From: Terriglobus albidus
GTDB lineage: Bacteria > Acidobacteriota > Terriglobia > Terriglobales > Acidobacteriaceae
Direction of reading: 5' to 3'
Assembly: GCF_008000815.1 (NCBI RefSeq)
Contig: NZ_CP042806.1
Span: 3,782,001 to 3,846,000 of the forward strand
Length of the DNA stretch: 64,000 bases
The notes below the pieces were generated by a model. That model saw nothing but the letters and a program-made list of their open reading frames with translations, had not been told where the DNA came from and ran no database searches. This document shows, piece after piece, positions 46,591-55,141 of the stretch (the first letter of the stretch is position 1; every line of letters begins with the position of its first letter). The translations under genes were made by a program, and so were the position numbers.

Positions 46591-49358
46591 AACGGCTCGT
46601 CCTTATCTGCTGCTGCATCTTAGGGCTATTCACGCGTCTGCCGGCACAGACACTCTCCTCTTCCGGCACGGACGACACACAGACAGCGCAGCAGGAGAGC
46701 ACGCGTCCCCAATCTCTGACAGACACCAATACTCAGGAGGGCTCCGCCTCCTATCTCGAAGTAGTGCGGGTTCTACAGGACAATCCCGATGCGATGATCG
46801 AGGTCAAGACGGTCATTGCCGAATACCTGACGCAACAGGGCAATCCCACCCAGCCGGACTCGATCTCAGACCAGGCTCTCTATACGCGCCTGCAGACCAA
46901 TGCGGAGCTCCGTAACAACGTCATCACCTTTCTTCGCTCCCGCGGCTATCTCTCCGATGCTGAAGCACCTGGCACGACCTCTCCCACCGACCCAGGTCAG
47001 CGCAGCCTGAGACCGTCCACCGACAGCATGACTGATAGTACAGATCTACTGTCCAGCAGCACTGCGTCACGAAAGATGCCGAAAGAAGCCGTTACACCAA
47101 AGGAGACTCGGGAGCGGCAAGAGGATCCGAGCACGCGTGAGCGAGTGCTTCATCGAGATACGCCGTATAACCTGGCATCGCTCCGCGACCTCTACACGCA
47201 GATTCCGCAACCCTCACGCTCACTCAAGCGCTTCGGTTCCGAGGTCTTTCTCCGTAGAAACAGCCAGAACGCACCGACTACGCCCGACATCGCAGCCGAT
47301 GTGCCCCTTGGCCCAGAGTATGTGTTGGGAGTAGGAGATAGCCTGACCATCGCTCTCTGGGGCAGCGTTTCTCAAAACCTTCAACGTACCATCGATCGCG
47401 AAGGCAAAATTGTCCTGCCCGAAGCCGGTGCAATCGAAGTCGCTGGGATCTCCCTGGAGAAGGCAAAGCTTCTTGTGGCGGACCGGCTGCGGACACAGTT
47501 TCGCGACATTCAAGTCGAGCTCTCGGTCGCGCGTCCGCGGAACATCCGCATCTATGTCGTCGGTGATGTACAGCGGCCCGGAGCCTACGAGCTGACCTCC
47601 GTCTCCTCGCCACTCAGCGCACTCTATGCCGCCGGTGGCCCCACAGCAGTCGGGTCGCTGCGGATACTGCGGCACTATCGCGGCACCCGCCTTCTGGATG
47701 AAATCGACCTCTACGATTTCATGCTGCATGGCGTCCGCTCTGAGATCAGGATGCAGTCCGGCGACACGCTACTCGTTCCTCCCTCCGGACCCCAGGTCTG
47801 GATCGACGGAGCGATCAAACGTCCTGCCATCTACGAATTGAAAGGAAATACAGCAGTCTCCACTCTTGTAGAAGATGCCGGTGGGCCTGCCCCATCAGCG
47901 GAGACGGGGCAGATTCGAATTGAACGAATCACGCCCGATCATCAGCGGGAAACCGTCGCGTATGATCTGCGCACCTCGCAAGAGAAACCGGTCTATCTTC
48001 GGGATGGGGATCATCTCTTCGTTGGCAGTGTTCTTCCATACAGCAGCAAAGTCATCTACGCGGAGGGACATCTCGTTCGGCCGGGGCGCACGGCGTATCA
48101 CGATGGCATGCGCATTACAGACGTCCTGCACAGTTATCAAGACCTGCTGCCGGAACCAGCGGACCGGGGCGAGATTGTGCGCCTCCAGGCTCCTGATCTG
48201 CGGCCAACGACAATCGAGTTCAGCGTCTCGGAGGCGCTTGCAGGCAACGTCGATCTCACCCTGCAGCCATTCGATACGATAAGGGTCTTTGGACGATATG
48301 AGGCCGATGCTCCCCGCGTAACCATCGCCGGAGAGGTGTTGCGTCCAGGTATCTATCCGCTCTCCGAAGGGATGACCGCGGCGGACCTGGTACGCACTGC
48401 GGGCGGCTTCAAGCGCGATGCCCTGCTGGAAGCTGCTGACCTTACCAGTTATCAGATCGCGAATGGGAACCGCGTCGTCAGTCAGCGTTCTTCGATCCCC
48501 ATCGGAGCCGCGGTCGCAACGCGAAAGAGCTCCTCCGATGTTGTACTTCGTCCCGGAGATGTGCTGACCATCCATCAGATCGCCGGCTGGAACGATATCG
48601 CTGCCTCCATCACGGTGGAAGGTGAGGTCTCCTATCCGGGTTCTTACGGAATCCAACAGGGAGAACGGCTCAGCTCCATTCTGAAGAGAGCCGGAGGCTT
48701 CCGCGAGACAGCCTACCCAGCTGGAGCCATCCTCATTCGTGAAGAGGTTCGAGTCCTTGAAGAGAAGACTCGCCAGGAACTGATCCGTCAGATCGAGACA
48801 AGCTCTTCTGCTGCCCGGCTCGCACCTGCGGTCTCTGCCAACGATCAGTCTTCAACACTGCAGATTATTCAAGCGCAACAGGAGCAGGTGCTGAACCGGT
48901 TGAAGACCCAACCGGCGGTCGGCCGCCTTGTCATACACATATCCAGCGACATCGCCTCATGGGAAGGAACCCCGGCGGATATCGAGGTACGCGCGGGTGA
49001 CGTCATCCGGATTCCGAAGCGGCCTGGCTTTGTGCTTGTGAATGGGCAGGTCTATAACGCCACAGCGATCACCTTTGCTGAAGGTAAATCCGCCGGGTGG
49101 TATCTCCGCCGCGCAGGCGGAGTCACCGAGGTTGCAAATGAGAAGCAAATTTTCATCATTCGCGCCAATGGCTCTGTCGTCGGACGCGACAGCGGCTTCC
49201 TGCCGCGCAGTGTGCTGTCTACCAAGCTCAACCCTGGCGATGTGGTCGTCGTCCCACAGAAGATCCTTGGGGCGTCTCTTTTCTGGAGAAATCTCCTGAC
49301 AACGGCACAGCTGGCCTCCTCCATTGCGATCACCGCTGCTGTGGCAGGTGTGCTATGA
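46587..49358 (+). CDS. SLBB-domain polysaccharide export protein (Wza-like, long form)
   Basis: 923 residues from ATG 46587 (ATGA overlap). Signal peptide LICCCILGLFTRLPAQ. Residues about 30-235 are polar and low-complexity. The Poly_export domain begins LGPEYVLGVGDSLTIALWG near 240. At least five SLBB-type domains follow (for example IRIYVVGDVQRPGAYEL, PQVWIDGAIKRPAIYEL, RVTIAGEVLRPGIYPL, ASITVEGEVSYPGSYG and VLVNGQVYNATAITF). The C-terminus has a hydrophobic helix. It forms the periplasmic/outer-membrane conduit for the exopolysaccharide. Confidence 0.88.
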   Translation: MKRLVLICCCILGLFTRLPAQTLSSSGTDDTQTAQQESTRPQSLTDTNTQEGSASYLEVVRVLQDNPDAMIEVKTVIAEYLTQQGNPTQPDSISDQALYTRLQTNAELRNNVITFLRSRGYLSDAEAPGTTSPTDPGQRSLRPSTDSMTDSTDLLSSSTASRKMPKEAVTPKETRERQEDPSTRERVLHRDTPYNLASLRDLYTQIPQPSRSLKRFGSEVFLRRNSQNAPTTPDIAADVPLGPEYVLGVGDSLTIALWGSVSQNLQRTIDREGKIVLPEAGAIEVAGISLEKAKLLVADRLRTQFRDIQVELSVARPRNIRIYVVGDVQRPGAYELTSVSSPLSALYAAGGPTAVGSLRILRHYRGTRLLDEIDLYDFMLHGVRSEIRMQSGDTLLVPPSGPQVWIDGAIKRPAIYELKGNTAVSTLVEDAGGPAPSAETGQIRIERITPDHQRETVAYDLRTSQEKPVYLRDGDHLFVGSVLPYSSKVIYAEGHLVRPGRTAYHDGMRITDVLHSYQDLLPEPADRGEIVRLQAPDLRPTTIEFSVSEALAGNVDLTLQPFDTIRVFGRYEADAPRVTIAGEVLRPGIYPLSEGMTAADLVRTAGGFKRDALLEAADLTSYQIANGNRVVSQRSSIPIGAAVATRKSSSDVVLRPGDVLTIHQIAGWNDIAASITVEGEVSYPGSYGIQQGERLSSILKRAGGFRETAYPAGAILIREEVRVLEEKTRQELIRQIETSSSAARLAPAVSANDQSSTLQIIQAQQEQVLNRLKTQPAVGRLVIHISSDIASWEGTPADIEVRAGDVIRIPKRPGFVLVNGQVYNATAITFAEGKSAGWYLRRAGGVTEVANEKQIFIIRANGSVVGRDSGFLPRSVLSTKLNPGDVVVVPQKILGASLFWRNLLTTAQLASSIAITAAVAGVL

Positions 49359-50596
49359 GCGAGACTCCGGTCTGGGTTCACAACGGTGGGATCCTATGGC
49401 GGCATCGGCGGTTGCTGGTGCGTGTTTTTCTCATCGCCGCGGCCTGCTCTCTCACGCTGGCATTTGTGATCCCGAAGCGCTACTCATCTACGGCGATGAT
49501 CATGCCGCCGGCGAATACAAACTCCAGCTCGGTCATGATCGCAGCTCTGGCGGGGCGGGCTCTCGGAGGCGGCTCCAACAATAGCTTCAGTAGTCTCGCC
49601 GGAAGCTTACTCGGCACAGGAAACACGACAGCACTGTACATCGACCTCATCAAGAGCGGCACGATCAGCGATCACCTCATTGAACGCTTCGAGCTCCAAA
49701 AGGTCTATGACAAACGTTATCGCATCGACACGGCCAAGAAGCTTGCGCGGCGCACTTCTGTCGCTGAGGACAAAAAGAGCGGTGTTATCACGATCACGGT
49801 AGAAGATAGTGACCGGGTTCGCGCTCGCGATCTGGCTCAGGGATACCTCGACGAACTGAACCTTCTTCTCACGCATACCGCGACCACTTCGGCACACCAG
49901 GAACGAGTCTTCATCGAGCGGCGGCTACAGACCGCACATACGGACTTAATCCGCGCGCAAAAGGAACTGAGCAACTTCTCAACCTCACATACAACCATCG
50001 ATATCAAGGAGCAGACGCGAGCCATGGTTGATGCGATGGCGCGCGTCCAGGCGGAGCTGATCGCCGAACAGTCAAGTCTGAGTTCTCTTCGCCAGATCTA
50101 TGGCGATCAGAACATCCGGGTCAAATCTGCCGAGTCGCGTATTGGAAGCCTTCAGCAAAGGCTAAATTCCATTGCCGGACCATCCAACTCCGGTGTGGAC
50201 GTTCCAGTATCGAACGATCAGCCGTATCCTGCACTTCGCAGCCTGCCACAGCTGGCAGTTCCCTATGCCGAGCTGTATCGCAACCTTCGTATCCAGGAGA
50301 CCTTATTCGAACTGCTTACGCAGCAGTACGAGCTATCGCGCATTGAAGAGGCTAAGGACGTTCCGGTCGTTAGTGTCATCGACACGCCTGGTATTGCAGA
50401 AAAGAAGTCATTCCCTCCCCGCACATTGCTCACTCTCGCTCTCACCGTGATGAGCCTTTTGATTACCGCGGCCTTTCTCCTCATTCGAGATCGCTGGGAA
50501 CAAATACCGGCAGAGACACCACAGAAGATCTTCCTGCAACAGATAGCGGCCTCTGGAAACCGCGTCCTTCATCGAATCCCAGGAGTACGCAGATGA
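49355..50596 (+). CDS. Wzz-type chain-length determinant
   Basis: 413 residues, starting within the previous stop. Membrane helices near residues 25-45 and 355-378 (LLTLALTVMSLLITAAFLLI) enclose a large periplasmic coiled-coil region (TDLIRAQKELSNFSTSHTTI). The proline-rich region before the second helix (PGIAEKKSFPPRTLL) is typical. There is no attached BY-kinase domain, so the locus lacks the tyrosine kinase of Wzc-type systems. Confidence 0.86.
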   Translation: MSETPVWVHNGGILWRHRRLLVRVFLIAAACSLTLAFVIPKRYSSTAMIMPPANTNSSSVMIAALAGRALGGGSNNSFSSLAGSLLGTGNTTALYIDLIKSGTISDHLIERFELQKVYDKRYRIDTAKKLARRTSVAEDKKSGVITITVEDSDRVRARDLAQGYLDELNLLLTHTATTSAHQERVFIERRLQTAHTDLIRAQKELSNFSTSHTTIDIKEQTRAMVDAMARVQAELIAEQSSLSSLRQIYGDQNIRVKSAESRIGSLQQRLNSIAGPSNSGVDVPVSNDQPYPALRSLPQLAVPYAELYRNLRIQETLFELLTQQYELSRIEEAKDVPVVSVIDTPGIAEKKSFPPRTLLTLALTVMSLLITAAFLLIRDRWEQIPAETPQKIFLQQIAASGNRVLHRIPGVRR

Positions 50597-51894
50597 AACG
50601 GCATCTGGCCAATGCGGCGTACGGCGTCATCGACTATCTTGCGTTTCCATTGGGAATGCTGATTGTCGCGCCCGTCGTGCTGCATCACCTCGGAGCCGCG
50701 TCGTATGGCCTTTGGACCCTAGTTACCAGTGTTGTCACGATTGGCAGCGTTGCCGCTTCGGGCTTCGGTGATGCCAATATTCAGAGGGTGAGCCGCTGGC
50801 TTGAACAAGACGATCCCGTCGCCATCAGGCGCACCGTCCGCAACTCCTTGAGCATCCATCTCGTTCTTGGATGTCTGCTGGCAACCATTCTGCTTGCGTT
50901 TGCCAGTACAGCTGCAGCACGCTTCACGCTGGTTACACCTGAGTTGAACCACCAATGTTTCCTCAGCCTTTGCCTTGCGGCGCTGATCGTACTTGCAAGG
51001 GCGCTGGAAACAGTGTGCGTCAGCACACAGCGCGCCTTTCTGCGATACGCCGCCAGCATCCGAATCAGCCTGTGCGCCCGCGTTCTTACGCTCGTAGCCG
51101 CCGCATTTCTGAGTATCCTGCATGCGTCGATCGTCTCGATCGTAGCCGCAACGGCTCTCATCACCGCGGTAGCAACAGCATGGCAGTTTTATGAACTGGC
51201 GAAGCTAATGCACGTGCGCTGGATCGCTCCTGCATTTCATCCGGATGTACTCAGAGACCTCTTCAGGTTCGGAATCTATAGCTGGCTTCAAGCCGTATCG
51301 GCCGTCATCTTCGTCCAGATAGATCGCATCTTCCTGGGCATGCATCTCGGCATGCAGGCTGTCGCAGCGTATGCCCTGTGTCTTCAGCTATCGCAGCCTC
51401 TCTATGGAATCGCCGCCGCTGGTCTTCATTTTCTCTTCCCTCACTTCGCATCGGGCGCCGGCACCAGGCACGATCAAGGGAGACAGGTTCTCATTGCCAC
51501 TCTTTGCAACGTCGTCCTGGTAACGATCGGAGCAGCAATTCTTGTGACGTTTGGGCGTCCGCTGTTGCGTATATGGGCTTCGAGCGCGATCGCGGAAGCC
51601 TCAGCCGGTGTCCTCCCGCTCGCCGTCATCAGCACAGCGTTTGCCGGCATGGGCGTCACGGCCACATATACCTTGCTCGCCCATGACCATTCCCGGACGG
51701 TAATGCTCTTCAACGTTATTGGCGGAGCCGTCTCTATCTGCCTGATGCCTTACCTGCTTTCGCGTTTTGGCATCGTCGGTCTTGCAGCCGCGAGGCTTCC
51801 TTATGGTGTCGCCAACCTGCTGCTCTATCTCCCGCTCTTCTCAGTGCTTACGGCACGTAACCTCCCGGTTGCTGCCTATGAGGAGGTGCGATGA
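50593..51894 (+). CDS. Polysaccharide flippase (Wzx-like)
   Basis: 433 residues with about 12 membrane helices. GMLIVAPVVLHHLGAASYGLWTLVTSVVTIGSVAASGFGDAN is the typical flippase start; FGIYSWLQAVSAVIFVQIDRIFLGMHLG is the mid-helix pattern. It presumably moves the lipid-linked repeat unit across the inner membrane. Overlaps both neighbours. Confidence 0.86.
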   Translation: MKRHLANAAYGVIDYLAFPLGMLIVAPVVLHHLGAASYGLWTLVTSVVTIGSVAASGFGDANIQRVSRWLEQDDPVAIRRTVRNSLSIHLVLGCLLATILLAFASTAAARFTLVTPELNHQCFLSLCLAALIVLARALETVCVSTQRAFLRYAASIRISLCARVLTLVAAAFLSILHASIVSIVAATALITAVATAWQFYELAKLMHVRWIAPAFHPDVLRDLFRFGIYSWLQAVSAVIFVQIDRIFLGMHLGMQAVAAYALCLQLSQPLYGIAAAGLHFLFPHFASGAGTRHDQGRQVLIATLCNVVLVTIGAAILVTFGRPLLRIWASSAIAEASAGVLPLAVISTAFAGMGVTATYTLLAHDHSRTVMLFNVIGGAVSICLMPYLLSRFGIVGLAAARLPYGVANLLLYLPLFSVLTARNLPVAAYEEVR

Positions 51895-53081
51895 TGCCGG
51901 CCGAAACTCTTGCATATCCTGTCTCGCGCACATCCACGTATCTCTTTCCCGCGTCCGTCGGCTTCTACTTTGCGGCGCGGCTGGCTCTCTCGTACCTCTT
52001 CTTTCAGGCGGAACCGCGGACAGGCGCCATCGCAGGCCTTGCTCTGAATCTTGCCTTCCTTGTCGGCTCACTCTTCTATCTCTTCGGCGGCCATGCGCAC
52101 ACCGTGCCTGTCACGACGCCTTTCCGTTGGGCTCTCTGCTTTCTGACAGTCTCTCTGGTCAGCCTTAGCTGGAGCGTGACCGTCTCGATTCCGATTGCGG
52201 CGGGTTACTGGAGTGGCATGGCCGCCGATGTCGCCATCGTCTGGATGATCCTGCGTTACCAGCCGCTCACGGACGCCGGCGAGTCTCTCATGAGGGGCTA
52301 CGTGTGGGGTGCATGTTTCATTGCGATCGTGACATGGTTTTCGCCTACCATGCAGGATCTGCGTCCCGGTGATGACGAGTACTTCAGCCCCAATGCCATC
52401 GGCTTCATCTGCGTCTTAGGCGTGTACTTCTCCCAATACCTCAACCGCGCGGCACGAGGCTGGAGATTTGCTCCTGTCTTTCTCTCTATTACTTTGATGC
52501 GAACTCTAAGCAAGAGCACCATTGTCGCTTTCTGCATCGCTCAGGCTTATCTCCTGCTGCGTGACCGTACCGTATCAGCCGCCACCCGCAGAACTGCGAT
52601 CCTGGGCGCCATCGTCATCTTCGCTCTCTTCTGGCCCCTTATCAGCAGCTACTACGTCGTCTATACGAATGCAGGCAATCAGGCCGAAACGCTTACCGGA
52701 CGCGTTGGAATATGGGGCTTCGTTCTCCTACGCGCTTTGGAGAGCCCATGGATCGGACACGGCTTCCACGGATTTCGGAACGTGATTCCGGCGTTTGGCG
52801 ACTTCGAGGCATGGCACGCCCATAACGAAGTGATCCAGCAGTTTTATACCTACGGCGTTCTCGGCCTGGTTATGTTCGTCGGCGTCTACACCAGCTTCTA
52901 CCGGCATATCCGCCGGGCAAGCTCTCAGGTACGGACACTGTTCCAAAGCCTGCTGTTCTTCATTCTGATCCGGGGCCTTGCCGATACCGATCGCTTCGAG
53001 CTCTCTCTGCCGATGTGGGCCATCCTGCTCATAAGCACTTTGGTCTATGTGCCTGCACTTCAGGACGGGGTGACAGCATGA
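51891..53081 (+). CDS. O-antigen polymerase/ligase-like membrane protein
   Basis: 396 residues, 10-12 membrane helices. The periplasmic loop region around residues 260-310 contains GRVGIWGFVLLRALESPWIGHGFHGF and HAHNEVIQQFYTYGVLGLV, the Wzy_C/O-antigen-ligase pattern with the key Arg and His. It most likely polymerises the repeat unit exported by the flippase. Two ATGs (51891 and 51894) are possible starts. Confidence 0.82.
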   Translation: MMPAETLAYPVSRTSTYLFPASVGFYFAARLALSYLFFQAEPRTGAIAGLALNLAFLVGSLFYLFGGHAHTVPVTTPFRWALCFLTVSLVSLSWSVTVSIPIAAGYWSGMAADVAIVWMILRYQPLTDAGESLMRGYVWGACFIAIVTWFSPTMQDLRPGDDEYFSPNAIGFICVLGVYFSQYLNRAARGWRFAPVFLSITLMRTLSKSTIVAFCIAQAYLLLRDRTVSAATRRTAILGAIVIFALFWPLISSYYVVYTNAGNQAETLTGRVGIWGFVLLRALESPWIGHGFHGFRNVIPAFGDFEAWHAHNEVIQQFYTYGVLGLVMFVGVYTSFYRHIRRASSQVRTLFQSLLFFILIRGLADTDRFELSLPMWAILLISTLVYVPALQDGVTA

Positions 53082-54244
53082 ATCTGCTACTCGCACTCGT
53101 CTCCGCCTCGGAATATATCTCCGGCATTCAGCGCCATGCCCTCGACCTCGCGCAGGGCCTTGCGCTTCATTCCGACATCGACTCTCTCCACGTTGTCGCC
53201 TCACCCTGGCAGGAGGAACTGCTTCGCGCTTATCTGCCGGCCTCTCCGCGATTGCAAATTCACTTTGCCAGGATCGGCATGTCACCGATCGAGAGAAACG
53301 TTTGGTACTACACGCAACTCCCTCGACTTGCGAAGACATTACGGGCAGACGTGGTCCATCTCGCATATCCGATGCCGGTCAGAAGATCGCGCGACCATGC
53401 GACGATCGTCACACTGCACGATCTCTATCCGATCGATTCGCCGCAAAATTTCACATGGCCTCATGTCCTGGTGAATCGTGCGGTCCTGACGCAGTGCCTT
53501 CACGCGGCGGACGCTATCGGGTGCGTCTCACACAGCACCCTGGATCGGCTGACGCAGTACAACTCCCGAATAGCAGCGGGCAAAGCGCGAGTCATTCACA
53601 ATATTGTCGAACCGCACGACGCTGCCCAGCCGACGCCACGCTCAGGGCATCCATTCGTTCTGTGTATTGCACAACACCGCCACAATAAAAACATCCCGCT
53701 CGCACTTTCTGTATTTCACTCTCTCCTTTACCGGAATATCGTTTCCCCACTGACTCGATTCGTACTTGTCGGGATACAGGGACCGGAATCTACGGCCATT
53801 CGAGCGTGGATCAATACCCTTGGTCTTGTCGATCATGTCGACTTTTGCGCAGGCATCAGCGATGCAGAACTGAACGCTCTGTATACCAGCTGTGAGTGCG
53901 TGCTGGCTCCCTCCCTGACCGAGGGGTTTGGGCTGCCTGTCGTTGAAGCACTGCAGCGCGGCGCACGTGTCGTCTGTTCCGACATCCCTGCCTTTCGTGA
54001 GATGGCCGACGGCCTTTGCACCTTTGTGCGGCTGTCAAGCCATGGCAAGGAAGACTTTATCAACGCCGCGGCCGCGGCGCTGAAATTACCCAGGCCCGCA
54101 CCATCCATCTTTCCTGAGCTCTCTGGTGAGACGATCGCCGCCAAATGGGTCAACCTCTACCAACAGGTAATCGCTGCCAAGGCGACGCGGTACCTGGCGA
54201 CTCGTGGCGCCGATGTCGTTGAGAAAGGAACGCACCTCTCATGA
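53078..54244 (+). CDS. GT4-type glycosyltransferase
   Basis: 388 residues from ATG 53078 (overlapping the previous stop). GT-B fold: N-terminal SEYISGIQRHALDLAQGL, and the C-terminal donor site FCAGISDAELNALYTSCECVLAPSLTEGFGLPVVEAL with the E-x7-E motif. SDIPAFREMADG follows. It transfers a sugar from a nucleotide donor to the lipid-linked glycan. Confidence 0.88.
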   Translation: MNLLLALVSASEYISGIQRHALDLAQGLALHSDIDSLHVVASPWQEELLRAYLPASPRLQIHFARIGMSPIERNVWYYTQLPRLAKTLRADVVHLAYPMPVRRSRDHATIVTLHDLYPIDSPQNFTWPHVLVNRAVLTQCLHAADAIGCVSHSTLDRLTQYNSRIAAGKARVIHNIVEPHDAAQPTPRSGHPFVLCIAQHRHNKNIPLALSVFHSLLYRNIVSPLTRFVLVGIQGPESTAIRAWINTLGLVDHVDFCAGISDAELNALYTSCECVLAPSLTEGFGLPVVEALQRGARVVCSDIPAFREMADGLCTFVRLSSHGKEDFINAAAAALKLPRPAPSIFPELSGETIAAKWVNLYQQVIAAKATRYLATRGADVVEKGTHLS

Positions 54245-55077
54245 CTCACCAGAAAAAAGTAAATGTTCTTGGAGTTTCTATTGATCCCGCAAACATGGAA
54301 CAGGCGGCAGGAGCGATTCGCCAGCTTCTGGATCAGGGACAGAAGGGCTTTATCTGCATGGTCGGCGTACACGGTGTGATGGAAGCGCAACGAGACCCCG
54401 ATCTCGCGGCAATCTATGACGCAGCTACTCTGATGCTTCCCGATGGCATGCCCACTGTGTGGGTCGGTCATTGGCAAGGTTTTGGCGAGATGCGCAGGGT
54501 CACCGGCCCCGATCTCATGCTCGAGATCTTTCGCCGGCCTGAGTTTTCCGGTGTTCGGCACTACCTGTACGGCGGAAAATCCGGTATTGCCGAAGAACTG
54601 AAGCAAGCGCTTACACGGCGATTTCCTCATGCGCAGATCGTCGGGCACTATACCCCGCCCTTTCGCGATCTGAATGTGCAGGAATGGGAGTTCGTGCGTG
54701 CGGAAGTACAACAGCTCAAGCCCGACATCATCTGGGTCGGCATCAGTACGCCGCGGCAGGAGAAGTTTATGTATCACGCCCTCGCAGGACTCGATACGAC
54801 CCTCATGTTCGGAGTCGGCGCAGCCTTTGACTATCACACCGGCCGCATCAAAGATGCCCCGGAATGGGTAAAGACGATAGGAATGCAGTGGCTGCATCGT
54901 CTTATCCAGGACCCAAGGCGACTGATGGCCAGATACCTTCGCAACAACCCCGCATTTGTCGGAAAGATCATCCTTCAACTCCTGAGAGGTACGTCTCCGG
55001 AGATACAGCGACCAACCATAGCTCAGCAGCCAGAGTACAAATTGGCAGTCAAGGCAGTGAAACATTCCAGACGATAA
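54241..55077 (+). CDS. WecG/TagA/CpsF-type glycosyltransferase (GT26)
   Basis: 278 residues. The family signature is clear: NVLGVSIDPANMEQA, LPDGMPTVWVGHWQGFGEMRRVTGPDLM, HYLYGGKSGIAEEL, FRDLNVQEWE, DIIWVGISTPRQEKFM and FGVGAAFDYHTGRIKDAPEW. These enzymes add N-acetylmannosaminuronate, ManNAc or similar to a lipid-linked sugar. It is the last gene of the polysaccharide operon, followed by an intrinsic terminator. Confidence 0.9.
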   Translation: MTHQKKVNVLGVSIDPANMEQAAGAIRQLLDQGQKGFICMVGVHGVMEAQRDPDLAAIYDAATLMLPDGMPTVWVGHWQGFGEMRRVTGPDLMLEIFRRPEFSGVRHYLYGGKSGIAEELKQALTRRFPHAQIVGHYTPPFRDLNVQEWEFVRAEVQQLKPDIIWVGISTPRQEKFMYHALAGLDTTLMFGVGAAFDYHTGRIKDAPEWVKTIGMQWLHRLIQDPRRLMARYLRNNPAFVGKIILQLLRGTSPEIQRPTIAQQPEYKLAVKAVKHSRR

Positions 55078-55093
55078 TTGACTGGCATAAGAA

Positions 55094-55127
55094 AAAGGAG
55101 AGGCAGTCGGCCTCTCCTTTCTTTTTT
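55094..55127 (+). terminator. Intrinsic terminator of the exopolysaccharide operon
   Basis: AAAGGAGAGGC pairs with GCCTCTCCTTT (55094-55104 with 55110-55120) around AGTCG, followed by CTTTTTT. Confidence 0.9.
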
Positions 55128-55141
55128 GGGTTGACAGCTGC

